This document shows positions 18,316 to 26,351 of a stretch of 64,000 nt of DNA, one piece after another (within the stretch, counting starts at the first letter, position 1; the number at the start of each line of letters is the position of its first letter). Under the pieces are notes generated by a model. It had not been told where the DNA came from, did not search any database, and saw only the letters and a program-made list of their open reading frames with translations. Origin of the DNA: Erythrobacter sp. HKB08 (GTDB taxonomy: Bacteria > Pseudomonadota > Alphaproteobacteria > Sphingomonadales > Sphingomonadaceae); NCBI RefSeq assembly GCF_004114695.1, contig NZ_CP035310.1, forward strand, positions 124,001 through 188,000. The letters are read 5' to 3'. Position numbers and translations under genes: made by a program.

Positions 18316-19131
18316 ATGCCCGAACTACCTGAAGTCGAAACAACGGTCCGCGGTCTCGCCCGGTTCCTCGATGGCGAGACCATCGTGCGTGCGCAGGTCA
18401 ACCGGCCCGACATGCGTCGCCCTTTCCCGCCCGACCTCGTGCAGATGCTGACAGGGGCGCGGGTCACCGGCCTCGGGCGGCGCGCCAAGTTCGGCCTCAT
18501 ACACACCGACCGCGACCAGACGCTGGTCTTCCACCTCGGCATGAGCGGGCGCTGGCGAATCGATCCGGAGGAGGATGACAAGCACGACCACTTCGTCGTC
18601 GAGACGGCAGGCCACCGCTTCGCGCTATGCGATCCGCGACGCTTCGGATGGGTCGACCTGGTCGCAAGCGATTCGCTTTCCGACTGGCCGAGCTTTGCCG
18701 GCATGGGCCCCGAACCGCTCGGCACCGAACTGTCGGCCGGCTACCTCAAGGCGGTGCTCAAGGATCGCAGGCAGGCGATCAAGCTGATGCTGCTCGACCA
18801 GCGGATCGTCGCCGGGCTCGGCAATATATATGTATGCGAGGCGCTGTGGCGGGCGGGCATCCATCCGCGCAAGGCCGCCGGCAAGGTTTCGAAGCCCGCG
18901 CTCGAACGGCTCGTGCCCGCGATCCGCGAAGTGCTCACCCAGTCGATCGAGGATGGCGGCTCGAGCCTGCGCGACTATGCGAGGCCCGATGGCGAGCTCG
19001 GCTATTTCGCCACCCGATTCGATGTCTATGGCCGCGAAGGCGAAGCTTGCCACCGCGACGATGGCGGGACTATCCGCCGCATCGTGCAGGGCGGTCGCAG
19101 CACCTGGTTCTGCCCGAGGTGCCAGCGATAG
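18316..19131 (+). CDS. mutM: Formamidopyrimidine-DNA glycosylase (Fpg/MutM)
   Basis: Removes 8-oxoguanine and other oxidised purines and cuts the abasic site. The 271-residue product has the catalytic N-terminus PELPEVET (Pro2, Glu3), a conserved lysine in RRAKFGL (Lys58), and the QRIVAGLGNIYVCEALW helix-two-turn-helix. The C-terminal zinc finger is unusual: Cys245 is followed by HRDD instead of the second cysteine pair member, while Cys266 and Cys269 are in place. An aspartate (248 or 249) may act as a ligand. ATG 18316 follows AAGGGAG. Divergent from ubiE. Confidence 0.95.
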   Translation: MPELPEVETTVRGLARFLDGETIVRAQVNRPDMRRPFPPDLVQMLTGARVTGLGRRAKFGLIHTDRDQTLVFHLGMSGRWRIDPEEDDKHDHFVVETAGHRFALCDPRRFGWVDLVASDSLSDWPSFAGMGPEPLGTELSAGYLKAVLKDRRQAIKLMLLDQRIVAGLGNIYVCEALWRAGIHPRKAAGKVSKPALERLVPAIREVLTQSIEDGGSSLRDYARPDGELGYFATRFDVYGREGEACHRDDGGTIRRIVQGGRSTWFCPRCQR

Positions 19132-19141
19132 GGCGTTTTGC

Positions 19142-19170
19142 TTGACGATTCGCGCTTGCCACCCTATGTG
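19142..19170 (+). promoter_or_regulatory. Sigma70-type promoter of rpsT
   Basis: TTGACG at 19142-19147, a 17-bp spacer, and TATGTG at 19165-19170 fit a housekeeping promoter. It starts 11 bases after the mutM stop and lies about 90 bp before rpsT, so rpsT has its own promoter. Confidence 0.7.
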
Positions 19171-19257
19171 GCGCGCTTTCCGACGGGTATCCGTCGTTTC
19201 CGAGATAGCAGACAGATCATCCGGTCGTGCAAGGACGGCCGAGAAACAAGGACGAAC

Positions 19258-19518
19258 ATGGCCAATACGCCGCAAGCCAAGAAGCGCATCCGCCGCAACA
19301 ACCGCCGCGCCGAGATCAACGGTGCGCGCATGAGCCGCATCCGCAACTTCGTGAAGAAGGTCGAGACCGCGATCGAAGGTGGCGACAAGGCCGCTGCTGC
19401 GGAAGCTCTCAAGAACGCCCAGCCGGAAATGGCTCGCGGCGTCGCTCGCGGCGTGCTGCACAAGAACACCGCAGCGCGCAAGATGAGCCGACTCAGCAAG
19501 CGAGTCGCTGCTCTCTGA
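19258..19518 (+). CDS. rpsT: 30S ribosomal protein S20
   Basis: An 86-residue basic helical protein of the small ribosomal subunit that binds 16S rRNA. The start [14 protein letters not shown] and the ending [17 protein letters not shown] are diagnostic. ATG 19258 is the family start; a longer frame opens at 19138 but overlaps the promoter. A strong terminator follows. rpsT beside dnaA is a common alphaproteobacterial arrangement. Confidence 0.97.
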   Translation: MANTPQAKKRIRRNNRRAEINGARMSRIRNFVKKVETAIEGGDKAAAAEALKNAQPEMARGVARGVLHKNTAARKMSRLSKRVAAL

Positions 19519-19869
19519 TTCGTCTTGCGGGGGGCTTCCTCCGTAACTTTGCATAGCCAAAAGGGCCGGCGGTTTTCCGTCGGCCCTTTTGCTGCGTGCA
19601 TGCTGCAGCGCGAAGAGTCCCCGAACTGAAACAAAAACTCTAGGAAGTCCCGCGATTCGCAGGCTCGAAACCGCAATTTCGCAGAGTAAACAGCCTGTTA
19701 AACGCAAGTCTGCGGGGTTGCGGCGAGTCAATAGAATTATTTCAGATTTTTTGCGCCATCCCCACTTGCGACTCTTCGCCAGTGGTTCATAAAGGCTCTC
19801 CAAGCACTGAGCTGGACGGTCGGTGCTCTTACATAATCGCGGACGCACCCCTCCCGGATTCATCGATTC
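19517..19869. promoter_or_regulatory. GANTC cluster in the rpsT-dnaA intergenic region
   Basis: The 425-bp region 19519-19943 has no gene. Seven GANTC sites lie at 19517, 19615, 19654, 19725, 19770, 19857 and 19865, where one or two would be expected by chance. GANTC is the target of the cell-cycle methylase CcrM, which in Caulobacter modulates dnaA transcription. An AT-richer stretch lies at 19730-19752. I found no consensus DnaA box, so I do not call an origin here. Confidence 0.5.
19559..19590 (+). terminator. Rho-independent terminator of rpsT
   Basis: AAAAGGGCCGGCGG (19559-19572) and CCGTCGGCCCTTTT (19577-19590) pair around a TTTT loop, with a T-rich end. It separates rpsT from dnaA. 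Confidence 0.9.
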
Positions 19870-19943
19870 CGGGCAATGGCGAAGCTGTGTCCGCACGGGG
19901 GATAATAAGCCGGCGGCGGGTCGGATTGTTGGGGTGAGTTTAC

Positions 19944-21410
19944 ATGGCGAACAAGAGTTCGGCGTCGGGACCGGCGCGGCGCAAGGCTGGCAAGGACGAA
20001 ATGGAAGATATGGAAGCCGTGAACCTGGCAGCCGACTGGGCTGATATCAGCCAGGGCCTGCGCAAGGATCTCGGTCACCAGCTTCACAGCCAGTGGATCA
20101 AGCCGATCCAGGTCGGCGGCCTGTGCCGCGAAACCGGCACGCTCGACCTTTACCTGCCGACCGAGTTCAGCGCGAACTGGGTGCAGGACCGATTCGCCGA
20201 TCGCCTCTCGCTCGCATGGAAGATCGCTCGCAGCGAAGTGCGCACGGTGCGCATCTCGGTTCACCCTGGCCGTCGCAAGCTGAACGACCTCAACCTCGGC
20301 AACGGTCCGCGCGCGGCCAACGACGGCGGCGACACTTCGATGATCGCGGTGAGCGCAGCCAATCTCGGCGATGCAGGCTTCACCTCCTCGGTCGGCCTCG
20401 ACCCGTCGCTGACCTTTGCGGCCTTCGTGACCGGCGAGACCAACATTCTCGGCTGCAATGCCGCACAGCGCATGGCGGCAACCGAACAGCCGCAGTTCTC
20501 GCCGCTCTATCTCAAGGCCGCGACCGGCCAGGGCAAGACGCACCTGCTGCACGCGATCGGCCACGCCTATCTCGGCGCCCATCCGCGTGCGCGCATCTTC
20601 TACTGCAGCGCCGAGCGCTTCATGGTCGAATTCGTCCAGGCGCTCAAAGCCAACCAGATGATCGAGTTCAAGGCGCGCCTGCGCAGCTTCGACCTGCTGC
20701 TGGTGGACGACATCCAGTTCATCATCGGCAAGGCGAGCGCCCAGGAAGAGCTGCTCTACACGATCGATGCGCTGCTCGCAGAGGGCAAGCGACTGGTCTT
20801 CGCTGCCGACCGCGCACCGCAGGCTCTCGACGGGGTCGAACCGCGCCTTCTCTCGCGCCTGTCGATGGGCCTCGTCGCCGACATCCAGGCAGCCGATATC
20901 GAGCTGCGCCGCAAGATTCTCGAATCGAAGCTGACCAAGTTCGCACCGCTCGAGGTTCCCGAAGACGTCATCGAATTCCTCGCCCGCACCATCACGCGCA
21001 ACGTCCGCGAGCTGGTCGGCGGCCTCAACAAGCTGATCGCCTATGCCCAGCTGACCGGCCAGGAAGTTAGCCTCGGCCTCGCCGAGGACCAGCTGACCGA
21101 CATCCTCTCGGCCAATCGCCGCCGCATCACGATCGACGAGATCCAGCGCACCGTGTGCCAGTTCTATCGCATCGATCGCAGCGAGATGTCGTCCAAGCGC
21201 CGCGCCCGCGCTGTCGTGCGCCCGCGCCAGGTGGCGATGTATCTCTCCAAGGTCCTGACCCCGCGCAGCTACCCGGAAATCGGGCGCAAGTTCGGCGGAA
21301 GGGATCACTCGACGGTCATCCACGCGGTGCGCCTGATCGAGGACCTGCGCCAGCGCGATGCCGATATGGACGGCGATGTGCGCAGCCTGCTGCGTCAGCT
21401 CGAAAGCTGA
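19944..21410 (+). CDS. dnaA: Chromosomal replication initiator protein DnaA
   Basis: AAA+ initiator that binds the origin and opens DNA. The 488-residue product has the N-terminal helicase-loading domain, a variable linker (about 108-145), the AAA+ core with Walker B LLLVDDIQF (251-259), and the DNA-binding domain ending in GGRDHSTVIHAV. The P-loop reads AATGQGKT (192-199) instead of the usual GGVGLGKT, so the first glycine of Walker A is alanine while Gly197, Lys198 and Thr199 are kept. ATG 19944 is the first start after a 425-bp leader. The gene carries no visible disruption. Confidence 0.96.
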   Translation: MANKSSASGPARRKAGKDEMEDMEAVNLAADWADISQGLRKDLGHQLHSQWIKPIQVGGLCRETGTLDLYLPTEFSANWVQDRFADRLSLAWKIARSEVRTVRISVHPGRRKLNDLNLGNGPRAANDGGDTSMIAVSAANLGDAGFTSSVGLDPSLTFAAFVTGETNILGCNAAQRMAATEQPQFSPLYLKAATGQGKTHLLHAIGHAYLGAHPRARIFYCSAERFMVEFVQALKANQMIEFKARLRSFDLLLVDDIQFIIGKASAQEELLYTIDALLAEGKRLVFAADRAPQALDGVEPRLLSRLSMGLVADIQAADIELRRKILESKLTKFAPLEVPEDVIEFLARTITRNVRELVGGLNKLIAYAQLTGQEVSLGLAEDQLTDILSANRRRITIDEIQRTVCQFYRIDRSEMSSKRRARAVVRPRQVAMYLSKVLTPRSYPEIGRKFGGRDHSTVIHAVRLIEDLRQRDADMDGDVRSLLRQLES

Positions 21411-21461
21411 CGGCTCTTCGGGATCGCGCCCACTCATAGAGCACAAGCAATGCACTGCTGA

Positions 21462-21489
21462 TCGACAGCCCTGCCCACAGGGCTGTCGA
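21462..21489 (+). terminator. Perfect hairpin downstream of dnaA
   Basis: Arms of 12 bp (21462-21473 and 21478-21489; core CGACAGCCCTG/CAGGGCTGTCG) surround a CCCA loop. There is no T run, so this may act as a weak terminator, a transcript-stabilising element or a protein-binding palindrome in the 225-bp gap before the next gene. Confidence 0.5.
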
Positions 21490-21635
21490 CAGTGCGTCTG
21501 TGTCCGGACTGCCGCCGGCAGGCCGCAAGGGCGACCGCCCGCCCGCAGCGCCTACCGAGCCGCGAGGATAGCCAAGTGAGCGAATGCGAACGCCGGCGCT
21601 TGAGGCGCGACGAAAAAACCGCCAACAGCTGCGAA

Positions 21636-22406
21636 ATGAGCTTGTCTCCCGAGCGTCTCGACCGCTTTGCGCGCCATATCGTGCTGCCGGAAATCGGCGG
21701 TGCGGGCCAGGCCGCGCTGGTCGACAGCCACGTCGTGATCGTCGGCCTCGGCGGAATCGGTTCGCCTGTGCTGCAGTATCTCGCAGGCGCCGGCATCGGA
21801 CGGCTGACGCTGGTCGACAGCGACACGGTCGATGCGAGCAACCTCCAGCGCCAGACGCTCTTTTCCGAACGAGACGTCGACCATGGCAAGGCGGTCGCGG
21901 CGCGCCGCTGGGTGCAGAATTTCGACCGCTCGCTGCGGGTGACGATCAGCGACCGGCGCATCACCGCCGATAATGCGGGCGAGTTGATGGGAAGCGCCGA
22001 CCTCGTGCTCGACGGGACCGACAATTTCGCGACCCGCCTCGCGGTCTCCGATGCCTGCGTGAAGGCTGGCGTCCCGCTGCTTTCCGCTGCGGTCGGCCGC
22101 TTCCAGGGGCAGGTCGGCGCCTTTGCGGGCCATCTTGAAGAACAGGCCTGCTACCGGTGCTTCGTCGGCGACGCCTTCGATGCCGAGGACTGCGACACCT
22201 GCGCCGAAGACGGCATGCTCGGCGCGATGGCCGGATGGGCCGGCACCTTCGCCGCGATGCAGGCGGTGCGCGTATTGCTCGATGGCAAGGCAGCATTCGG
22301 CGATCCGCAATGGGGCCGGCTCCACATCCTCGACGGGATGAAGGCCACCATGCGCACGCTCACGATCCAGAAGGACCCGGACTGCAAGAGCTGCGGCAAC
22401 CCGTGA
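21636..22406 (+). CDS. HesA/MoeB/ThiF-family E1-like adenylyltransferase
   Basis: Activates the C-terminal glycine of a small sulfur-carrier protein by adenylation, as MoeB does for MoaD or ThiF for ThiS. The 256-residue product has the nucleotide-binding GLGGIGSP (37-44), the DNLQRQ-like NLQRQTLF, two zinc pairs CYRC (172-175) and CKSC (250-253), and a cysteine before AEDGMLG (Cys189) at the usual catalytic position. ATG 21636 starts the typical MSLSPERLDRFARHIVLPEIGG-like N-terminus; GTG 21576 is an alternative. MoeB or ThiF cannot be told apart because no carrier protein is encoded nearby. Confidence 0.88.
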   Translation: MSLSPERLDRFARHIVLPEIGGAGQAALVDSHVVIVGLGGIGSPVLQYLAGAGIGRLTLVDSDTVDASNLQRQTLFSERDVDHGKAVAARRWVQNFDRSLRVTISDRRITADNAGELMGSADLVLDGTDNFATRLAVSDACVKAGVPLLSAAVGRFQGQVGAFAGHLEEQACYRCFVGDAFDAEDCDTCAEDGMLGAMAGWAGTFAAMQAVRVLLDGKAAFGDPQWGRLHILDGMKATMRTLTIQKDPDCKSCGNP

Positions 22407-22837
22407 GCTACCAGCCGGATGGCACGCCGAAGATCATCTTCGGGGGCATCGCCATCGTGGTCGTCGGCCTGTTCCTGTTCCTCGCGGGCAATGCAGTGCT
22501 CCCGTATTTCTACGAGGCATACCAGCGCGACCAGATCGAGGAGTGCGAAGACGATCATCCGGTTGCCACCGATGCGTGGACCACCATTTTCGGCTTCGAC
22601 ATGGGCGGCCGCTACATCGTGGGCGACGGCGCGGAAGATCGCGCGCTGATCGAATGCATCGTGGACAGCCTGAGCGTGCGCTACGTATCCACCCCGCTCT
22701 ACGGGCAGCAACACGCCGAATACCCCGCGCTATCGATCGTCTTCGGCGCATTCGATAACGGATACGGCCTGACCTATTACTCCGGCAGCGAACCATTCGC
22801 CGAAGGGGTGATTCCGCGAAGCTCAACCGCGCCCTAG
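22403..22837 (+). CDS. Small single-pass membrane protein, unknown
   Basis: A 144-residue protein with one hydrophobic segment (about 11-31) and a hydrophilic C-terminal domain containing two cysteines (in IEECEDD and ALIECIVD). I do not recognise a family. The GTG start overlaps the preceding stop as GTGA, so it is translationally coupled to the E1-like gene. Its 3' end overlaps the convergent sirtuin gene by 15 bp. Confidence 0.6.
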   Translation: MSYQPDGTPKIIFGGIAIVVVGLFLFLAGNAVLPYFYEAYQRDQIEECEDDHPVATDAWTTIFGFDMGGRYIVGDGAEDRALIECIVDSLSVRYVSTPLYGQQHAEYPALSIVFGAFDNGYGLTYYSGSEPFAEGVIPRSSTAP

Positions 22838-23527
22838 GATTTCGTCCACCCATGTCGGCACGAGCTCGCCCGCGCGCCCCTGCCGCGATTCGTGGAACCA
22901 GTGCGAGCCTTCGCTGCGTTCCAGATTGAGTTCGAGGGTCCGCACACCGAGCTCCCTCGCATCACGCACGAAGCCTGCTGCCGGATAGACCGCGCCCGAG
23001 GTGCCGATGCTGACGAACAGGTCCGCGCCGCGCAGCGCGGAATAGATGCGGTCCATCTGGTAGGGCATTTCGCCGAACCAGACGACGTCGGGCCGAAGCG
23101 AGGGCGCCTGGCACACCGGGCACGGCGGGCGGTCCGACATGGCCGCATCCCAGGGCGAGCGCATCTCGCATGCGGTGCACAGCGCGCTCTTCAGCTCGCC
23201 ATGCATATGCAGCACACGGCGAGCACCGGCGCGTTCGTGCAGGTTGTCGACGTTCTGGGTCACGATCAGAAGTTCGCCGGAAAATTCGGCATCGAGCCTC
23301 GCCAGTGCCTCATGCGCCGGATTGGGCTGAACCCCGGCTAGCGCCTTGCGCCGCAAGTCGTAGAAGCCCAGCACAAGGTCGGGATCGCGCGCAAAGCCCT
23401 CTGGCGTCGCGACATCCTCCACCCTGTGCTGCTCCCACAGCCCGCCTGCGTCCCTGAAGGTATCGATGCCGCTTTCTGCGGATATCCCCGCCCCGGTGAG
23501 GATGACGATGCTGGAAATCTCTGCCAT
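22823..23527 (-). CDS. cobB: NAD-dependent protein deacylase (sirtuin)
   Basis: Removes acyl groups from lysine using NAD+. The 234-residue product shows GAGISAESGIDTFRD (NAD binding), QNVDNLHERAG (91-101), catalytic His109 in HMHGEL, and a zinc site CTAC (117-120)/CPVC (136-139). Tyr56 and Arg59 in FYDLRRK match the Y-x-x-R pair that gives class III sirtuins their desuccinylase/demalonylase activity. ATG 23527 is used; ATG 23536 in the same frame is possible. It is divergent from dapB, whose start is only 35 bp away. Confidence 0.93.
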   Translation of the reverse strand: MAEISSIVILTGAGISAESGIDTFRDAGGLWEQHRVEDVATPEGFARDPDLVLGFYDLRRKALAGVQPNPAHEALARLDAEFSGELLIVTQNVDNLHERAGARRVLHMHGELKSALCTACEMRSPWDAAMSDRPPCPVCQAPSLRPDVVWFGEMPYQMDRIYSALRGADLFVSIGTSGAVYPAAGFVRDARELGVRTLELNLERSEGSHWFHESRQGRAGELVPTWVDEILGRG

Positions 23528-23561
23528 GCATGCCATCAAGCACCTGGGAATGGGGAGTGCA

Positions 23562-24290
23562 ATGGCGCGGATCGGCATCATCGGCAGCGAGGGACGCATG
23601 GGGCATGCGCTCGCGCGGGCAATCGAGGGTGCGGGACACGAAGTCGCTGGCGGGGTCGACAAGGGCGGCGATGTCGCCCGGCTCGCCGACAAGAGCGATG
23701 CGCTGGTCGATTTTTCCGCACCGGCGGCACTCGAAGCCAATCTCCACGCAGCAATCGGCGCAGGTATTCCCATCCTGATCGGCACGACCGGTCTGGAAGA
23801 ACGCCATTTTCGCGCGATCGACGATGCCGCGCGCTGCGTGCCCATCCTGCAGACCGGCAATACCTCGCTCGGCGTGAACCTGCTTTCGCACCTGGTGCGC
23901 GAGGCGGCGAGCAAGCTCGGCGACGACTGGGATATCGAAATCGTCGAGATGCATCACCGGATGAAGGTCGACGCACCCTCGGGCACTGCCAAGCTGCTCG
24001 GCGAAGCGGCCGCGGAGGGGCGCGGGATCGACCTTGCCGACAACAGCGAGAGCGGGCGCGACGGCCATACCGGTGCCCGGGCGCGCGGCGCGATCGGCTT
24101 TGCGGCGCTGCGCGGCGGGACTGTCGCGGGCGAGCATTCGGTGATCTTCGCGGGCGAGGAAGAGCGCATAACCCTTGCACACAGCGCGGAGAATCGCATG
24201 ATCTTCGCTCGCGGGGCGATTACCGCCGCCGCATGGCTGATCGGCAAGCCGGGGGGACGTTACGCCATGGCCGACGTTTTGGGCCTTTGA
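23562..24290 (+). CDS. dapB: 4-hydroxy-tetrahydrodipicolinate reductase
   Basis: Reduces 4-hydroxytetrahydrodipicolinate in the lysine and diaminopimelate pathway. The 242-residue product has the NAD(P)-binding GSEGRMG near the N-terminus and the catalytic segment EMHHRMKVDAPSGTA. Earlier in-frame starts exist but ATG 23562, preceded by GGGGAG, gives the standard MARIGIIGSEGRMG start. It is first of a tight series: its TGA overlaps the TTG start of the channel gene. Confidence 0.96.
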   Translation: MARIGIIGSEGRMGHALARAIEGAGHEVAGGVDKGGDVARLADKSDALVDFSAPAALEANLHAAIGAGIPILIGTTGLEERHFRAIDDAARCVPILQTGNTSLGVNLLSHLVREAASKLGDDWDIEIVEMHHRMKVDAPSGTAKLLGEAAAEGRGIDLADNSESGRDGHTGARARGAIGFAALRGGTVAGEHSVIFAGEEERITLAHSAENRMIFARGAITAAAWLIGKPGGRYAMADVLGL

Positions 24291-25120
24291 CCATCGGTCC
24301 TGTCAGACAGGACACTCTTCGCGCGAAGGTCTTCGCCCACATCGATCCGCGCGCGCGCAACATCGAAGGCCTGTCCTTCTTCAACAAGATCATCATCGTC
24401 GTGGTCGTCGTCGCTTCGGTCGGCGCGATCCTCCACACCGAACCCGGCCTGGTCGACGATTACGAGCGCGAGTTCTTCTGGTTCGAGGTCTGCGCCGGCG
24501 CGATCTTCTTGCTCGAATACGGCCTGCGCCTGTGGACTGCGCCGGAAGCCACACCCAACTTCAGCCCGACGGTCGCGCGGTTGCGGTTCGTATTCTCACC
24601 GCTCGGGCTGCTCGATCTCGTCATCATCGCGTCGATCTTCACGCCGCTCCTGTTCGAGAATTCGGCCTTCCTCAGGATGCTGCGCGTAATGCGCATCCTC
24701 GCGCTTGCCCGCCTCACCCGCTTCTCGATAGCGCTGCGCTATCTCGTGGGCTCGATCAACGAGCGCCGCTACGACCTGCTCATCACTTTGTGCATGGCAG
24801 GTTTCCTGATGCTGTTCGGGGCGAGCGCGCTTTACTGGATCGAGGGCAAGGAACAGCCGGAGGCGTTCGGTTCGATCCCGCGCGCGTTGTGGTGGTCGGT
24901 CATAACGCTGACGACGGTCGGCTATGGCGACGTCTCGCCGGTGACGGCGCAAGGCAAGATCGTCGCCTCCTTCGTCGCCCTGTCGGGTGTCGCCCTGGTC
25001 GCGCTGCCGACGGGTATCCTCGCCGCGGCATTCAGCGATTCGATGCAGCGCCGCCGCGAGGAGATCAAGGCGCTCAAGGAAGCCGACGAAATCGCCCGGC
25101 GCTCCACGCCGATCGAATGA
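24287..25120 (+). CDS. Voltage-gated potassium channel-like protein
   Basis: A six-helix ion channel of 277 residues. The S4 segment is arginine-rich (RMLRVMRILALARLTRF, 130-146), the pore has the potassium selectivity filter TVGYGD (210-215), and the C-terminus ends in a short coiled-coil (QRRREEIKALKEADEIARR). The only start consistent with the N-terminus is TTG 24287, which overlaps the dapB stop as TTGA. It overlaps the next gene's start by ATGA. Selectivity for potassium follows from the filter; gating and physiological role are inference. Confidence 0.88.
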   Translation: MTIGPVRQDTLRAKVFAHIDPRARNIEGLSFFNKIIIVVVVVASVGAILHTEPGLVDDYEREFFWFEVCAGAIFLLEYGLRLWTAPEATPNFSPTVARLRFVFSPLGLLDLVIIASIFTPLLFENSAFLRMLRVMRILALARLTRFSIALRYLVGSINERRYDLLITLCMAGFLMLFGASALYWIEGKEQPEAFGSIPRALWWSVITLTTVGYGDVSPVTAQGKIVASFVALSGVALVALPTGILAAAFSDSMQRRREEIKALKEADEIARRSTPIE

Positions 25121-25647
25121 CGGCCACCGTGACTGCATCCGCATGCCGCTGGAAATCCGCAGGCGGCGGTGAAGAAGCGGGTGCGGCCTGCCTCGCATTC
25201 CTGGAGCAAGTCGGGATCGAGGTCGACTGGCTGGACGGAAAAGGCGACACTCAATTGCTCGATGGCCTCGCAATCATCGAAGGGCGGCTGTTGGTCGATC
25301 CCGAAGTCGAAATCTGGCCGGGAGATATCCTGCATGAGGGCGGCCATATCGCCGTCGCCGATCCGGAAATCCGCCCAAGCCTCGGTCCGATTGAACCCGA
25401 TCCGACCGATGAAATGATGGCGATCGCCTGGTCATTCGCCGCCGCGCGGCAGTGCGGTCTGGAACTCAAGAACCTGTTCCACGAAGGCGGCTATCGCGGC
25501 GACTCGAAAAAGCTGCAGACGAGTTTTGCCACCGGCCACTATATCGGCGCGCCGATGCTCGGCTATTACGGCATGACCGCCGATTTGCAGACCGCCCTTG
25601 CACAAGGAACGGTCTCCTTTCCCAACATGATCCGCTGGATACGCTGA
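25117..25647 (+). CDS. Unassigned protein with HExxH metalloprotease-like motif
   Basis: A 176-residue soluble protein I cannot place in a family. Residues 73-77 read HEGGH inside a hydrophobic context (DILHEGGHIAVAD), the zincin pattern, and Glu99 in PTDEMMAIAWSFA could be the third ligand. A second HEGG (122-125, FHEGGYRG) occurs near the C-terminus. No signal peptide or membrane segment is visible. The ATG overlaps the channel stop as ATGA, and nth starts 10 bp after its stop, so it is a middle gene of a dapB-channel-X-nth unit. Confidence 0.7.
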   Translation: MTATVTASACRWKSAGGGEEAGAACLAFLEQVGIEVDWLDGKGDTQLLDGLAIIEGRLLVDPEVEIWPGDILHEGGHIAVADPEIRPSLGPIEPDPTDEMMAIAWSFAAARQCGLELKNLFHEGGYRGDSKKLQTSFATGHYIGAPMLGYYGMTADLQTALAQGTVSFPNMIRWIR

Positions 25648-25657
25648 CACTCACCCG

Positions 25658-26308
25658 ATGACCAAGGACCAGATCTTCGAGTTTTTCCGCCGTCTCGCGG
25701 AGGACAATCCCGAGCCGGAAACCGAGCTCGAATACGGCAATTGCTACCAGCTGGTGGTCGCTGTCGCTTTGTCGGCGCAGGCGACCGACGTCGGCGTGAA
25801 CAAGGCGACCCGCAAGCTCTTCGCCGAAGTAAAGACGCCGCAGCAGATGCTCGACCTAGGCCTCGAAGGGCTGACCGAGCACATCAAGACCATCGGCCTG
25901 TTCAACTCGAAGGCGAAGAACGTCATCGCGCTGAGCCAGCTGCTAATCGACGAGTATGGCGGCGAGGTCCCGGACACGCGCGACGATCTCGTCCGGCTAC
26001 CGGGCGTCGGGCGAAAGACGGCGAATGTCGTGCTCAACTGCTGGTTCAAGCAGGAAACCTTCGCGGTCGACACGCACATCCTGCGCGTCGGCAATCGCAC
26101 CGGCCTCGCCAAGGGCAAGACGCCGGAAGCTGTCGAGGCGAAGCTCGAAAAGCGCGTGCCGCAGCCGTTTCGCCTGCACGCACACCATTGGCTCATCCTG
26201 CACGGCCGCTACATCTGCAAGGCGCGCACGCCGGAATGCTGGCGCTGCCCGGTGGTCGACCTGTGCAGCTACCGCAAGAAAGTGCTGGAGAAGCCCAAGG
26301 GGCGGTGA
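25658..26308 (+). CDS. nth: Endonuclease III
   Basis: Base-excision repair glycosylase/AP lyase for oxidised pyrimidines. The 216-residue product has the helix-hairpin-helix LPGVGRKTANVV with catalytic Lys120, the catalytic Asp138 in AVDTHILRV, and the [4Fe-4S] loop Cys187-x6-Cys194-x2-Cys197-x5-Cys203. All catalytic residues are present. It is probably co-transcribed with the upstream genes. Confidence 0.97.
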   Translation: MTKDQIFEFFRRLAEDNPEPETELEYGNCYQLVVAVALSAQATDVGVNKATRKLFAEVKTPQQMLDLGLEGLTEHIKTIGLFNSKAKNVIALSQLLIDEYGGEVPDTRDDLVRLPGVGRKTANVVLNCWFKQETFAVDTHILRVGNRTGLAKGKTPEAVEAKLEKRVPQPFRLHAHHWLILHGRYICKARTPECWRCPVVDLCSYRKKVLEKPKGR

Positions 26309-26351
26309 AGATCGCTCTGGATCGAAGAGCGATGTTGCGCATTCCCTTGAT

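Noticed and set aside
19519-19943. Possible chromosomal origin before dnaA
   Set aside because: No match to the TTATCCACA DnaA-box consensus was found on either strand, and in related alphaproteobacteria the origin is often elsewhere. Only the GANTC cluster is reported.
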